A stretch of DNA of 51,466 nt from Armatimonadota bacterium (GCA_030550775.1 JAUQOS010000006.1:1-51466), one strand, 5' to 3'; positions 37,728 through 47,743 are shown, numbered from the stretch's first letter. Notes: generated from the sequence alone by a model not told the origin. Program-made: numbers and translations.

Positions 37728-39101
37728 ATGGAGACGCGCCCAGAAACGCTGCTGGAGGAGCTGCGTGCGGCGCTTCGTCAGCCTGATGGTACGCTGACGG
37801 CGCATCTACGCGAGTACGCCCCTCAAGACATCGCCGAGGCGCTCAGCCTGATAGATGACCCCCGCGAGCAAGCCCGCGTCCTAATGGAAATGGACGAAAC
37901 GCTCGCTTCTGAAGTGATTGAGTACCTCGAGCCGACACTGGTGGACGAAATTTTCGAACACATCCCCCTGCAGAAGGCGGCGCGCCTGCTGCAACTCATC
38001 CCCGCCGACGACGCCGCGCAGATTCTGGACGAGTTAGACAAGGCGAAAGCGGAAGCCCTGTTGCAACAGATGGCGCCCCCAGAAGCTCGCGAAGTGCGCG
38101 AACTGCTGGAATACCCCGAAAACACCGCCGGGCGACTAATGGTGCGCCAATATGTGCGCGTACGCCCCGACTGGACAGTGGAAATGACCCTCGACTACCT
38201 GCGCCAAGTGGGACGCGAAATTGAGACCATCTACTACCTCTACGTGGTAGACACGCGCCAGCGGCTGGTGGGAATCTGCTCGCTGCGCGACTTGGTGGTG
38301 GCAGACCCCAGCAAGCGCATCGAGCAGATTATGGAAACCGACCTCGTAGTGGTCAAACCCGAAACGGACCAAGAGGAAGTGGCAAGTTTGCTTTCAAAGT
38401 ATGACCTGCTTGCCCTGCCCGTGGTGGACGACTTGGGGCGCATGTTGGGGATCGTGACAGTGGACGATGTGGTGGATGTGTTGGTGAGCGAGAGCACAGA
38501 AGATGTGCTCAAGCTTGGTGGCGTAGAGGCGACCGAAGAGCCGTACTTTCGGCTCAGCCCGTGGGATTTGGTGCGCAAGCGCGTGCGCTGGCTGGTATTT
38601 TTGTTCGTGGCGCAGTTGTTGTCGGGGGCGGTGCTGCGCACTTACGATGAGGCTATCCAGAAAGTCACCGCACTGGCGTGGTTCATTCCGCTTTTGATTG
38701 GGTCGGGGGGCAATGCAGGGGCGCAAACGACCACCACCATCACCCGCGCAATTGCATTAGGTGAGGTGCGGTGGCAGCACATTATGCGCGTTATTCTGCG
38801 TGAGTTCCGTACAGGGCTGCTGCTGGGCGCGTTGGTGGGCGCGATTGGCGTGCTAAACGCGCTAGTCTGGACCCGCATCGGCTACGATTGGCACGACCAA
38901 CTACGCATCGCGCTTACAGTGGGGCTGGCGCAAGTGGGGATTATTACCTTAGCTACCACAGTGGGCGCGGGCCTTCCTCTAATCGCCAAACGGCTCAATA
39001 TTGACCCTGCCGTGATGTCCGCGCCGTTTATTACCACAATCGTTGATGCGTCGGGGCTGCTGCTCTACTTCACGCTGGCACAGCTGATCGTGTTTCGGTG
39101 A
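37728..39101 (+). CDS. mgtE: Magnesium transporter MgtE
   Basis: MgtE N-domain, CBS pair (TDLVVVKPETDQEEVASLLSKYDLLALPVVDDLGRMLGIVTVDDVVDVL), GSGGNAGAQTTTTITRAIALGEV. Confidence 0.95.
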   Translation: METRPETLLEELRAALRQPDGTLTAHLREYAPQDIAEALSLIDDPREQARVLMEMDETLASEVIEYLEPTLVDEIFEHIPLQKAARLLQLIPADDAAQILDELDKAKAEALLQQMAPPEAREVRELLEYPENTAGRLMVRQYVRVRPDWTVEMTLDYLRQVGREIETIYYLYVVDTRQRLVGICSLRDLVVADPSKRIEQIMETDLVVVKPETDQEEVASLLSKYDLLALPVVDDLGRMLGIVTVDDVVDVLVSESTEDVLKLGGVEATEEPYFRLSPWDLVRKRVRWLVFLFVAQLLSGAVLRTYDEAIQKVTALAWFIPLLIGSGGNAGAQTTTTITRAIALGEVRWQHIMRVILREFRTGLLLGALVGAIGVLNALVWTRIGYDWHDQLRIALTVGLAQVGIITLATTVGAGLPLIAKRLNIDPAVMSAPFITTIVDASGLLLYFTLAQLIVFR

Positions 39102-39446
39102 TTAGCCCGGAGGCCACCCCATGGGTCGCCCGCCCAGCACATGGAAGTGGAGGTGATATACCGACTGCCCCGCGGCGCGGTTGGTGTTGAGCACCACGCG
39201 GTAGCCCTCATCGGAGATGCCCTCCTGACGGGCGATTTCGGCACACACCCACAGCAGATGTCCGATTAGTCCCTCATGCTCTGGCTGCATTGCCGCAAGG
39301 TTATCAATATGCTCGCGCGGAATGACCAAGATGTGCGTGGGCGCTTGCGGATTGATGTCGCGAAAGGCAAAGGCGTGGTCGTCCTCGTACACCACTTGGG
39401 TTGGAATCTCTTTGCGTGCGAACTTGCAAAACAGACAGTCGCTCAT
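39102..39446 (-). CDS. HIT family (Hint-like) protein
   Basis: CLFCKFARKEIPTQVVYEDDHAFAFRDINPQAPTHILVIPREHI...GQSVYHLHFHVLGGRPMGWPPG. Confidence 0.95.
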   Translation of the reverse strand: MSDCLFCKFARKEIPTQVVYEDDHAFAFRDINPQAPTHILVIPREHIDNLAAMQPEHEGLIGHLLWVCAEIARQEGISDEGYRVVLNTNRAAGQSVYHLHFHVLGGRPMGWPPG

Positions 39447-40165
39447 CGGTGCCTCCCTTCGGAACGCTCTAAGTCGCGCTCACGCAGCAGCGTGCGCACC
39501 TTCTCTATCGCCGCTTGGGCGATTTGGTGCACCTCTTCGGGCTTGAGTGAGAGCTTCTCGGCGGCTTGTTCTAAAGTATGCACCTGCTCACCTTGCAACC
39601 CATGCAGCAGGCGCATTACCACGCGCTCGCCCGGTAGCAACTCATCCAGCACACGCTCAATCTGCTTAGGCTGGATTGGCTCGCGCGTGTCATAGACAAT
39701 CTGCAGCAACAGCGGCTCTTCGTGCTTGGCGCGATTTTGCCACGCACGTAAGGTGGGGGCAATCTGCGTATAACCAAGCGTTTCGGCGTAATACCCCTCC
39801 GCCCAGAAGTTGCGCTTGCCGATTTCCGCTTCCAAGCGCGGAATACCCTCAAACAAGCGGTGTGCCGTGCTGCGTTTGATGTCGCTGACGACCTCGGTAA
39901 TCGCGTCGGTGGGCTTGAAGCCCACAATCAGGTGCACTTGGTTCGGGCGGAGCCGGTAGGCAATCAGGTCATAGTCATAGCTGGCGCATACCTCAGGCAG
40001 CACTTGAGCAAACAGCGCGGTTACTTCGGGGTCGAACAGCGGTTTTTTGGCGCGCGCGTAAAATGCCAACAGCACATACAGGCGGTATGCGCTGGAACCC
40101 GTAGTGCGCAATCGTTCAAACGGCGTACGTGGAACCCGCTGCGAACTTGAAGTTCGCCTTGCCAT
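39443..40165 (-). CDS. Apparent fusion: Y1/HUH (IS200/RAYT-like) transposase domain with degenerate HUH motif plus sigma-70 region-4-like domain
   Basis: AYRLRPNQVHLIVGFKPTDAITEVVSDIKRSTAHRLFEGIPRLEAEIGKRNFWAEGYYAETLG resembles Y1_Tnp; DELLPGERVVMRLLHGLQGEQVHTLEQAAEKLSLKPEEVHQIAQAAIEKVRTLLRER resembles sigma70 region 4. Confidence 0.75.
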   Translation of the reverse strand: MARRTSSSQRVPRTPFERLRTTGSSAYRLYVLLAFYARAKKPLFDPEVTALFAQVLPEVCASYDYDLIAYRLRPNQVHLIVGFKPTDAITEVVSDIKRSTAHRLFEGIPRLEAEIGKRNFWAEGYYAETLGYTQIAPTLRAWQNRAKHEEPLLLQIVYDTREPIQPKQIERVLDELLPGERVVMRLLHGLQGEQVHTLEQAAEKLSLKPEEVHQIAQAAIEKVRTLLRERDLERSEGRHR

Positions 40166-40204
40166 AGGAATCCTCCACCCTCGCGGCAGTAAAGAAAGTA
40201 TACC

Positions 40205-42328
40205 CTATTGTGAGAGCAATCCTCCACTCGCTGGAGCGAGATGTTCCATATGTTGAGCAAGCCAGTGCGCGAGGGCATCCAAAGAGTCGAAAATCGGCAT
40301 GCCTGGGGGTAGGTTATTCAGAATTTCGGTGCCGTAGGCGCGAGTGCGCATGCGCGGGTCCAGAATCGCCACGATGCCCACATCGGTGCTGCGGCGAATC
40401 AGTCGCCCAAAGCCCTGACGCATCTGCAGCTTGGCAAGTGGCAGTGTCCAGAGGCGGAAGGCGTCCTCACCGCGCGCCTCGAACCACGCATGCCGCGCCC
40501 GCTGTAGGGGTGTCGTGGGCACTTCAAACGGAATGCGCGTGAGAATTAGGTTCGAGAGCGTTTCGCCAGGCGCGTCGAAACCCGTCCAGAACGAGCGCAG
40601 TCCGAACAGCACTGAGTGTACATCCTCGCGGAACTGCTTGGAGAGGTCGGCGTTAGAGCTGTCGCCCTGCATTAGGATTCGAAGGTCGGGCAGCGGGGGG
40701 AGATGCTTAGCAACTTCGTGCATTTCGTGGCGCGAGGCGAACAGCACCAGCGCGCGCCCGTGCGTGAGGCGCAGCAAGGCACCGATCTGCTCGGCAAGCG
40801 CGGCATAGTACTCGTTGGCGCGTGGAGCTTGCGGATGGGAAGGTGGTTCAGGTATCACGCCCACAGGGGGTAAATAGAGCGCGCACTGCTCACGGTAGTT
40901 GAACACGGGGGGCAGCTGGAGCCGGTAGGGTGTCTCCAGCCCTAACTGCTGCACGAAAAAGTCGAACTGCCCATCAATGGTAAGGGTCGCGCTCATCAGC
41001 AGGCTGGGGCGTTTTTGCCACAAGTGCTGGTTGAGCCATGCTGCAACCTGAAGCGGCTCAAAGCATGCCCGCCACCCCTCCGACGCAGGTTCTACCCAAC
41101 AAACGCCCTCAGGCGGCTCCGCCAAGCGACCAAGGCTGGCATGTATTTGCGCAAAGCCCGGACTAAACTGCAGCAACACCTCTGCCACTGCGTGGCGTTC
41201 GGCGTCTGTGAGTTGGCCGCGCATGGTTTGCACGGTTTGGCTCAGCTCTTGGTAAAGCGTGCGGATTTCCGCACGAAGCGTCTGCGCCAAGTGCTCCACG
41301 AGGGCGTGGAGTTCGGGGCGATATGCGCGGCGCAAAGCGGGCATCTCTGCCAGTTCTGCGGGCGTAACGCGCGTGGCAGTCCCGTGGCTCGGCAAGTCGG
41401 GCATCTGTGTCTGCTCCCACGCTTCGCGACATCGCTGCCCGAACTGCTCCACCAGCTTTTGTACCGACAAGATAAACCCAAGCGGCGGTTTTTCCGAATC
41501 CAACGCGGCGCCGATTTGATTGCCGAGCGTCGCAGCGTAGGCAATCAGTGAGTCAATAAACTCCTTGTCTAAGTCAAACTCCAACGCGCTACCAGCAGCG
41601 TCCAGCAGGTCGTGTGCCTCGTCCACGATAAGGTAGTCGTAATCGTCCAGCAACGACAGTTTGTCGTCGGTGGCTTGACGCACGATAGCGTCGGTAAGCA
41701 CGAAGGCGTGGTTGGTGATAACGATACTGGCTTGTGCAGCGCGTCGCCGGGCGGCGTAGTAGAAGCACGATTGGTAGTATGGGCACACTCGCGCGCGGCA
41801 GGCAGGGGGCGCGGCGATTTGCTCCCACACGCCCTGTTTGAAGCGGAGCGGCACGCCCTTGCGTCGTAAGAACTCGTCCAGCTCCGCTTCCACGCCCTCT
41901 TGGGCAACTGCGCTCCACTCGCGCAGATAGCGTACGAGTTCAGGGCGTACCTGTTGAAGTGCCTTGCCCCGAATCGCATCCAAGCATGCGTAGCGGCTGC
42001 GCCCCATCGCCAGCGCCACCGATGGCGCCTCCGGAAATAGGCTCAGCGCGAAGGGCAAATCTTTGCGCCAATATTGCTCCGCCAGCACATTGGTGTAGGT
42101 GCTAATCACGACGCGCTTTTTTTCGCTGAGCACAAGGGCGATGGTGGGCAGCAGCACCGCAAGGCTTTTGCCAACACCCGTTGGGGCTTCCACCAGCGCG
42201 GAAGTTTGACTCTCTAACCGCTCGCACACAAAGCGTGCCATGTCGCGTTGCACAGGGCGCATTTCAAACCCAGGTTGCGCTTCTAGGCGCGCAAACGCGG
42301 CTTCTACCGTCCCCCACAAATGACTCAT
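40205..42328 (-). CDS. DinG/XPD-family ATP-dependent helicase
   Basis: RPVQRDMARFVCERL...VEAPTGVGKSLAVLLPTI...Cys cluster CRARVCPYYQSC...NHAFVLTDAI...LIVDEAHDLLD...GLRSFWTGFDAPGETLSNLILTRIPFEVP...QGFGRLIRR. Confidence 0.92.
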   Translation of the reverse strand: MSHLWGTVEAAFARLEAQPGFEMRPVQRDMARFVCERLESQTSALVEAPTGVGKSLAVLLPTIALVLSEKKRVVISTYTNVLAEQYWRKDLPFALSLFPEAPSVALAMGRSRYACLDAIRGKALQQVRPELVRYLREWSAVAQEGVEAELDEFLRRKGVPLRFKQGVWEQIAAPPACRARVCPYYQSCFYYAARRRAAQASIVITNHAFVLTDAIVRQATDDKLSLLDDYDYLIVDEAHDLLDAAGSALEFDLDKEFIDSLIAYAATLGNQIGAALDSEKPPLGFILSVQKLVEQFGQRCREAWEQTQMPDLPSHGTATRVTPAELAEMPALRRAYRPELHALVEHLAQTLRAEIRTLYQELSQTVQTMRGQLTDAERHAVAEVLLQFSPGFAQIHASLGRLAEPPEGVCWVEPASEGWRACFEPLQVAAWLNQHLWQKRPSLLMSATLTIDGQFDFFVQQLGLETPYRLQLPPVFNYREQCALYLPPVGVIPEPPSHPQAPRANEYYAALAEQIGALLRLTHGRALVLFASRHEMHEVAKHLPPLPDLRILMQGDSSNADLSKQFREDVHSVLFGLRSFWTGFDAPGETLSNLILTRIPFEVPTTPLQRARHAWFEARGEDAFRLWTLPLAKLQMRQGFGRLIRRSTDVGIVAILDPRMRTRAYGTEILNNLPPGMPIFDSLDALAHWLAQHMEHLAPASGGLLSQ

Positions 42329-42350
42329 AGCACCAAATTGTACCTCGATT

Positions 42351-42719
42351 TTGCCCGTTGTTGTGGGGTACAACTTTCAGGTGGCAGTTGCCGAGCAAGC
42401 GGGGCGTGTGTATGCCCTGGTGCGCCGCATTCCTCCGGGCAAGGTGGTCAGCTACGGGCAGCTGGCTGCCCTTTGTCCGCCGCTTACCCCACGCCATGTG
42501 GGGCAGCTGATGGCGCGTGCCCTCGCGAGCGAACTGCCCTGGTGGCGTGTGGTGGGCAGCGACGGCCGCTTGCGCACCCTTCGGCGCGACCCAATGCTTG
42601 CTCAGCTGCAGCGCACCCTGCTCCTGCGCGAAGGCGTCCAGTTCACGCCCGACGGACGCGTCGCTATGACGCCCGAACAAGTTGCCAACCTTGCAACCTT
42701 TGAGGTAGAATTGCCGTAG
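42351..42719 (+). CDS. Alkyltransferase-like (ATL) protein, MGMT C-terminal-domain homologue lacking the acceptor Cys
   Basis: VYALVRRIPPGKVVSYGQLAAL...PRHVGQLMARAL..LPWWRVVGSDGRL: PWWRV replaces PCHRV. Confidence 0.88.
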   Translation: MPVVVGYNFQVAVAEQAGRVYALVRRIPPGKVVSYGQLAALCPPLTPRHVGQLMARALASELPWWRVVGSDGRLRTLRRDPMLAQLQRTLLLREGVQFTPDGRVAMTPEQVANLATFEVELP

Positions 42720-42743
42720 TATAGGTGAGGAGGTCTTTTCCGC

Positions 42744-44423
42744 ATGGCACGCCGTTATGACGACGAGTTCGAATTGCCCGAGACCCAAATCCGCGCTCTG
42801 GCAATTCTAGAAGAGATTATGCGTATCGCGCCTCGCGACGACCTGCGCCTGCGTCAGCTCTTGCGCTTGCTGCAACACCAACTCGAAGTTGACGAAAGGC
42901 AGATGCAAGAGGCAATGCAGGTGATTCAGGAATACGAAGAGGCGTATCAAAAACTGACCAGCCCTGCCAACCGCATCGGTGTCTTTTTAGACAAGCCCGA
43001 CGAAGGCGTGGCGTTGATTGCTGTTGGCGATAGCGAGTATTACGCCAACATCGACCCTAAGCTGGAGAACCCCAACTTCAAAGTGGGCACGCGCGTGAAG
43101 GTCAACGAAGCCTTTGCGGTCATCGGCGACTTGGGCTACCACCCTGCAGGACCTGTGGTGAAGGTGCAAGAGGTACTGGAGGGTGGTCGCCTGCGCGTTG
43201 GCTCCGACCCGCAAGGGATGACCTCGCGCGTGGTGTTCCGCGCCACCGACCTGATGGACGCACCTATCAAGCCCGGCGACGAAGTGCGCCTCGAACCCAA
43301 CTACAAAGTCGCCATCGAGCACATTCCGCATCAGGAGGTGCGCGACTACTACTTCGAAGAAGTGCCACCCATCGAATGGAGCCAAATCGGTGGTCAAGAA
43401 GAAGCCATCCGGCTCATCCGCGAGACCATCGAGCTACCGTTGCTGCATCCCGAAATCTACCAGAAGTTCGAGAAGCAACCGCTCAAGGGCATCCTGCTGT
43501 ACGGTCCGCCCGGCTGCGGCAAGACGCTAATTGGCAAAGCAACCGCCTACAACCTCACGCGCCAATACTCCGAGCGGCTGGGCAAGCCCGTAAAAGAGTA
43601 CTTTATGTATATCAGCGGTCCCAAGATTCTCAACATGTGGCTGGGCGAGACAGAGCGCATGGTGCGCGAGATTTTCGCTATTGCCCGCGAGAAGGCGCGC
43701 GAGGGCTACCTTGTGTTCATCTTCATCGACGAGGCGGAGTCAATCTTGCGCACGCGCAGTTCGGGCAAATGGCTCAACATCTCCAACACGGTCGTGCCGC
43801 AGTTCTGCGCCGAGATGGACGGCTTGGTGAGCCTTGAGAATGTGGTGGTGATGCTGACCTCCAACCGCCCCGACTACATCGACCCAGCGATTTTGCGCCC
43901 CGGACGCATTGACCGCAAGGTGAAGGTGCGCCGCCCCGACCGCGACGCCACGCGCGAAATCTTTGCTATCTACATCACGCCCACGCTACCGCTCGATCCA
44001 GACTTCGTGCGCGAGTACGACTCGCCCGCAGAGGCACGCGAGTGCCTTATCGAGCAAGCCGTGCAGTACCTGTGGCGCAAAGCGCCCGATACTGAGTTCC
44101 TGCAGGTGTACCTGCGTAATGGCGGCGTGGAAACCCTCTACTGGCGCGATTTGGTCAGCGGCGCGCTCATCAAGTCGGTGGTAGATCGCGCGAAAGAGTT
44201 CGCCATCCGCCGCGCTATTGAGGAACCCCACAAGGAGCACGGCATCCGCCCTGACGACCTCAAGCGCGCGATTGAAATGGAATACCGCGAAAACGAAATC
44301 TTCCCCAAATCGGATGTGATGGAAGACTGGCTCAAACTTATTGACTACGAGCCAGAGAATGTGGCGAGCGTAAAGCCCATCCGCCCTGGCACCACCGACG
44401 ACCTGCGCAGAACGGTTATCTGA
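42744..44423 (+). CDS. arc: Proteasome-associated-type AAA ATPase (ARC/Mpa family)
   Basis: Coiled coil plus OB domains (NRIGVFLDKPDEGVALIAVGDSEYYANIDP), GILLYGPPGCGKTLIGKATAYNLT, FIDEAESILRTRSSG, EMDGL, TSNRPDYIDPAILRPGRIDRKVKVRRPD. Confidence 0.92.
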   Translation: MARRYDDEFELPETQIRALAILEEIMRIAPRDDLRLRQLLRLLQHQLEVDERQMQEAMQVIQEYEEAYQKLTSPANRIGVFLDKPDEGVALIAVGDSEYYANIDPKLENPNFKVGTRVKVNEAFAVIGDLGYHPAGPVVKVQEVLEGGRLRVGSDPQGMTSRVVFRATDLMDAPIKPGDEVRLEPNYKVAIEHIPHQEVRDYYFEEVPPIEWSQIGGQEEAIRLIRETIELPLLHPEIYQKFEKQPLKGILLYGPPGCGKTLIGKATAYNLTRQYSERLGKPVKEYFMYISGPKILNMWLGETERMVREIFAIAREKAREGYLVFIFIDEAESILRTRSSGKWLNISNTVVPQFCAEMDGLVSLENVVVMLTSNRPDYIDPAILRPGRIDRKVKVRRPDRDATREIFAIYITPTLPLDPDFVREYDSPAEARECLIEQAVQYLWRKAPDTEFLQVYLRNGGVETLYWRDLVSGALIKSVVDRAKEFAIRRAIEEPHKEHGIRPDDLKRAIEMEYRENEIFPKSDVMEDWLKLIDYEPENVASVKPIRPGTTDDLRRTVI

Positions 44424-44449
44424 CGCGCCTCACCGCCGCAGTGAGCACA

Positions 44450-44472
44450 GGGGCAGGTGCCAAACCTGCCCC
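44450..44472 (+). terminator. Hairpin terminator candidate after arc
   Basis: GGGGCAGGT-loop-ACCTGCCCC. Confidence 0.6.
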
Positions 44473-44608
44473 TCGTGCGTTTGTAAAAGTCAGCGCACCT
44501 ACACTCTGCCAACCAGTTGGCTCCGACTCGGGGCGTTGGCGCCACCTCCGTCACGAGAGGTAAAACACTATCCATCATTCCGAGTCGTCTAACGATGAGG
44601 AGGCCACG

Positions 44609-46615
44609 ATGAGACTGTACAAAGGATGGCTTGGCTTGGTGCTGGGCGCGCTATTCAACATCGCCACCCCTCAGCCTCCCCTGCCGATTACCCGTGTGGT
44701 GCTTTTCCGCAGTGGCGTGGGCTACATTGAGCGGTTCGGGCAGGTGAACGGCGAGGCAACACTCATCCTATCTATGCGCGAGGCGCAAATGAACGATCTG
44801 CTCAAGTCGCTGGTGCTGGTTGACTTCGATGGCGGGCAAATTTTGCCGGTGCAGTACACCCCGCGCGATCCGCTCAGCCGCACTCTGAGCGCGTTCGCTC
44901 TCAACATCGCCGACAACCCAAGCATGGAAACCCTGCTCGTGCGCCTGCGTGGCGCACCAATTGAGGTGCGAACGGCTCGTGAGACAGTGCAAGGCACTGT
45001 GTTGAGCATAGAAACGCGCAAGGTGCCTGCGGGCGAAGCAGTCGTGGAGCAAGCCTTTGTAAACCTAATGACGCGCGAGGGCCTGCGCTCGGTACCGCTT
45101 GACGAGGTGCGCCACCTGCGCCTGCGCGACGAACGCCTCCAAAAAGAGTTGCAAGAGGCGCTGGCAGCGTTGGGCACAGGACTGGATAACACACGCAAAG
45201 CGGTGGAGCTGCGCCTGCGCGGGCAAGGCACGCGTCGCGTGCTGATCGGCTACCTTACCGAAATGCCTTTATGGAAAATGACCTATCGCTTGGTGATTGG
45301 CGCGGGCGAGCCGCTACTGCAAGGCTGGGCAATCGTGGAAAACACCACCGACGAGGATTGGCGTGATGTGCGCGTGGAACTCGTGTCGGGGCGACCCGTG
45401 AGCTATGTGCTCAATCTCTACGAGCCAATTTATGTGCAACGCCCGCGCATGCCACTGCAGGCGGAAGCCCCTCTCGCCCCTGAAACCCCTGAGCTGGCGA
45501 TGAAAGCACCAGCTGCTGACACACCGTTCGAGGCACCCCCAGAGCCAGAGGCACCCGCGGCAGTAACGGACGGTCGCGCTCTCACTCGGCGTATGATGCG
45601 CGGCTTGGGCGAAGCAGAGACAGCCCTGCGCGAAAGCATTCTGGAAATGGCACGCGGACAAGAGCGTGGCGCACTGTTTGACTACCGAATCGAGCAGCCT
45701 GTAACCATCCTGCGCCAGCAATCAGCGATGTTGCCCGTACTCAGCCGCCCCATACAAGCCGAAACCGTGTCGCTATACAACCCCGCCAATCACCCAATGC
45801 ACCCCTTCTTCGGCATCAAGCTCACCAACACCACCGAGCTGACGCTGATGGAAGGCCCCGTCACAGTCTACTTAGACGGCTCATACGGAGGTGATGCACA
45901 GCTGCGCACTTTAGAACCCAAAGCAGAGCAAGTGCTTACCTTCGCACTCGACTTGGGCGTGGAGGTAGCCGTGGATCGGCAGCGCGAGACCACCCAGCAG
46001 GTGTCACTAAAGATAGTGCGCGGCGTGCTGGAACAAGAGACGCGCCTGCGCCGCGAAAGCGAGTACCGCATCCAGAACCGCGATTCCAAGCCGCGCACCT
46101 TGCTCATAGAACAGCCACTGGATGCGGCGTGGCAACTGGTAGAACCACAACCCGCTGAGCGCACCGCCACCTACTACCGATTTCGCCTTGTACTGCCCCC
46201 TCAACAAAACCAAACGCTGACAGTGGTGGAACAGCGCACCCTACAGCGCACATACGCCTTGCTCACTGCTGACCTCAACATCCTGCAGGTGTTCACAAAC
46301 GACACGCGCGTGAGTGAACCCATCCGGCGGGCGATTACCGAAATTCTCAACCGCCGCCGCGCAATCGACAACCTCGACAGCGCCATCCGCGCTCAGGAAG
46401 CGAAACTCAAAGCCATCACCGACGACCAAGCACGTATACGCGAAAACATGAAAGCCATTGACCGCACTTCCGAGCTGTATCGGCAATACCTCCAGAAGCT
46501 GGCACAGCAAGAGCGCGAGATCGAGCAAGCGCGCGCCGAAATCCAGCGGCTGAACGCCCAAAAAGCCCGCGCCCAACGCGAGCTGGAGGAGTATCTGGCT
46601 AATCTGAACCTTTGA
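44609..46615 (+). CDS. DUF4139-like domain protein (secreted, C-terminal coiled coil)
   Basis: ITRVVLFRSGVGYIERFGQVNGEATLILSM...AEPLLQGWAIVENTTDEDWRDVRVELVSGRPVSYVLNLYEPIYV. Confidence 0.8.
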   Translation: MRLYKGWLGLVLGALFNIATPQPPLPITRVVLFRSGVGYIERFGQVNGEATLILSMREAQMNDLLKSLVLVDFDGGQILPVQYTPRDPLSRTLSAFALNIADNPSMETLLVRLRGAPIEVRTARETVQGTVLSIETRKVPAGEAVVEQAFVNLMTREGLRSVPLDEVRHLRLRDERLQKELQEALAALGTGLDNTRKAVELRLRGQGTRRVLIGYLTEMPLWKMTYRLVIGAGEPLLQGWAIVENTTDEDWRDVRVELVSGRPVSYVLNLYEPIYVQRPRMPLQAEAPLAPETPELAMKAPAADTPFEAPPEPEAPAAVTDGRALTRRMMRGLGEAETALRESILEMARGQERGALFDYRIEQPVTILRQQSAMLPVLSRPIQAETVSLYNPANHPMHPFFGIKLTNTTELTLMEGPVTVYLDGSYGGDAQLRTLEPKAEQVLTFALDLGVEVAVDRQRETTQQVSLKIVRGVLEQETRLRRESEYRIQNRDSKPRTLLIEQPLDAAWQLVEPQPAERTATYYRFRLVLPPQQNQTLTVVEQRTLQRTYALLTADLNILQVFTNDTRVSEPIRRAITEILNRRRAIDNLDSAIRAQEAKLKAITDDQARIRENMKAIDRTSELYRQYLQKLAQQEREIEQARAEIQRLNAQKARAQRELEEYLANLNL

Positions 46616-47080
46616 GCCATTAGGGCGCCAAGGCAGCTAGACGAACGCTGCCTTGGGCTCAAAGAGGCTGCCGAGGGGCGAGGAATCTCCACTGTCCTTC
46701 TGCGCCGCAGGCGACGAATCTCAGAAAACCGACCCGTCGTTCCGAGACGAAGGCAAGGAATCCCGGGCTGGGCACGGCTAAGCCCCCTCGCTCCGCTCGG
46801 GGCAACAGGGTCGTTTTCGTGGCAGTAAGCCTGTTATTCCGAGCCACAGGTGCGGAACCTCAGAAACCGCTCGTGACGTCGGAGTGCGGCACACAGCAGG
46901 GCAAACTTATGCATACACGAAGCCGACCCGCGTCAGCTCAGCTTGTGCAGGTGGGTTTGGCTTGCAAAAGAACAGTTTCAGCCGTTTATCTACGAACGCG
47001 AGGTTTTGCCCTGCCGTGCCCTCGCGCCCTGGTTTCCCAAACACTCGCTGAGCATGTGAGTTAGGTACAATTTCTCAGGT

Positions 47081-47716
47081 ATGGTAGAACACATCCGCAA
47101 GAGCTACGAGTTGGGCGAGCTTACGGAGGCAGCTGCGGGCGAGGATCCGTTCGCGTTGTTGCGCCAGTGGCTGCATGATGCCATAAACGCCGACATCGTC
47201 GAGCCAAACTCCATGTGCCTCGCCACAGTGGATGAGGCGGGCAACCCCGACGCACGCTTTGTGTTGCTACGCGGCTTCGACGAGCGCGGATTGGTGTTCT
47301 ACACAAACAGCCAAAGTGCCAAAGGCAAGCAGTTAGCGAATCATCCCTATGCGACGTTGGTGTTCTGGTGGGGCGCGCTGGAGCGCCAGGTGCGCATTCG
47401 GGGGCGCGTGGAGCCAGTAGAGGCTGCTGAAGCGGATGCCTACTTCGCTTCACGCCCCCGCGGACACCAGCTGGCAGCATGGGTCTCGCCACAAAGCGAA
47501 CCAGTGCCCAGCCGCGAATGGCTGGAAGCGCGCGCGGCTGCCGTAGAGTGCGAGTTTGAAGGGCGTGAGGTGCCCCGCCCGCCCTACTGGACAGGCTACC
47601 GCGTGGTGCCCGACACTTTTGAGTTCTGGCAAGGGCGGCGCAACCGCCTGCACGACCGCCTGCGCTACACGCGCCAGCCCGACGGTCGCTGGAAACGCGA
47701 ACGGCTCGCGCCATAA
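47081..47716 (+). CDS. pdxH: Pyridoxamine 5'-phosphate oxidase PdxH
   Basis: PNSMCLATVDEAGNPDARFVLLRGFDERGLVFYTNSQSAKGKQLANHPYATLVFWW...FWQGRRNRLHDRLRYTRQPDGRWKRERLAP. Confidence 0.96.
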   Translation: MVEHIRKSYELGELTEAAAGEDPFALLRQWLHDAINADIVEPNSMCLATVDEAGNPDARFVLLRGFDERGLVFYTNSQSAKGKQLANHPYATLVFWWGALERQVRIRGRVEPVEAAEADAYFASRPRGHQLAAWVSPQSEPVPSREWLEARAAAVECEFEGREVPRPPYWTGYRVVPDTFEFWQGRRNRLHDRLRYTRQPDGRWKRERLAP

Positions 47717-47743
47717 CCCAAGTGCGGTATACTACCCGCGCCC

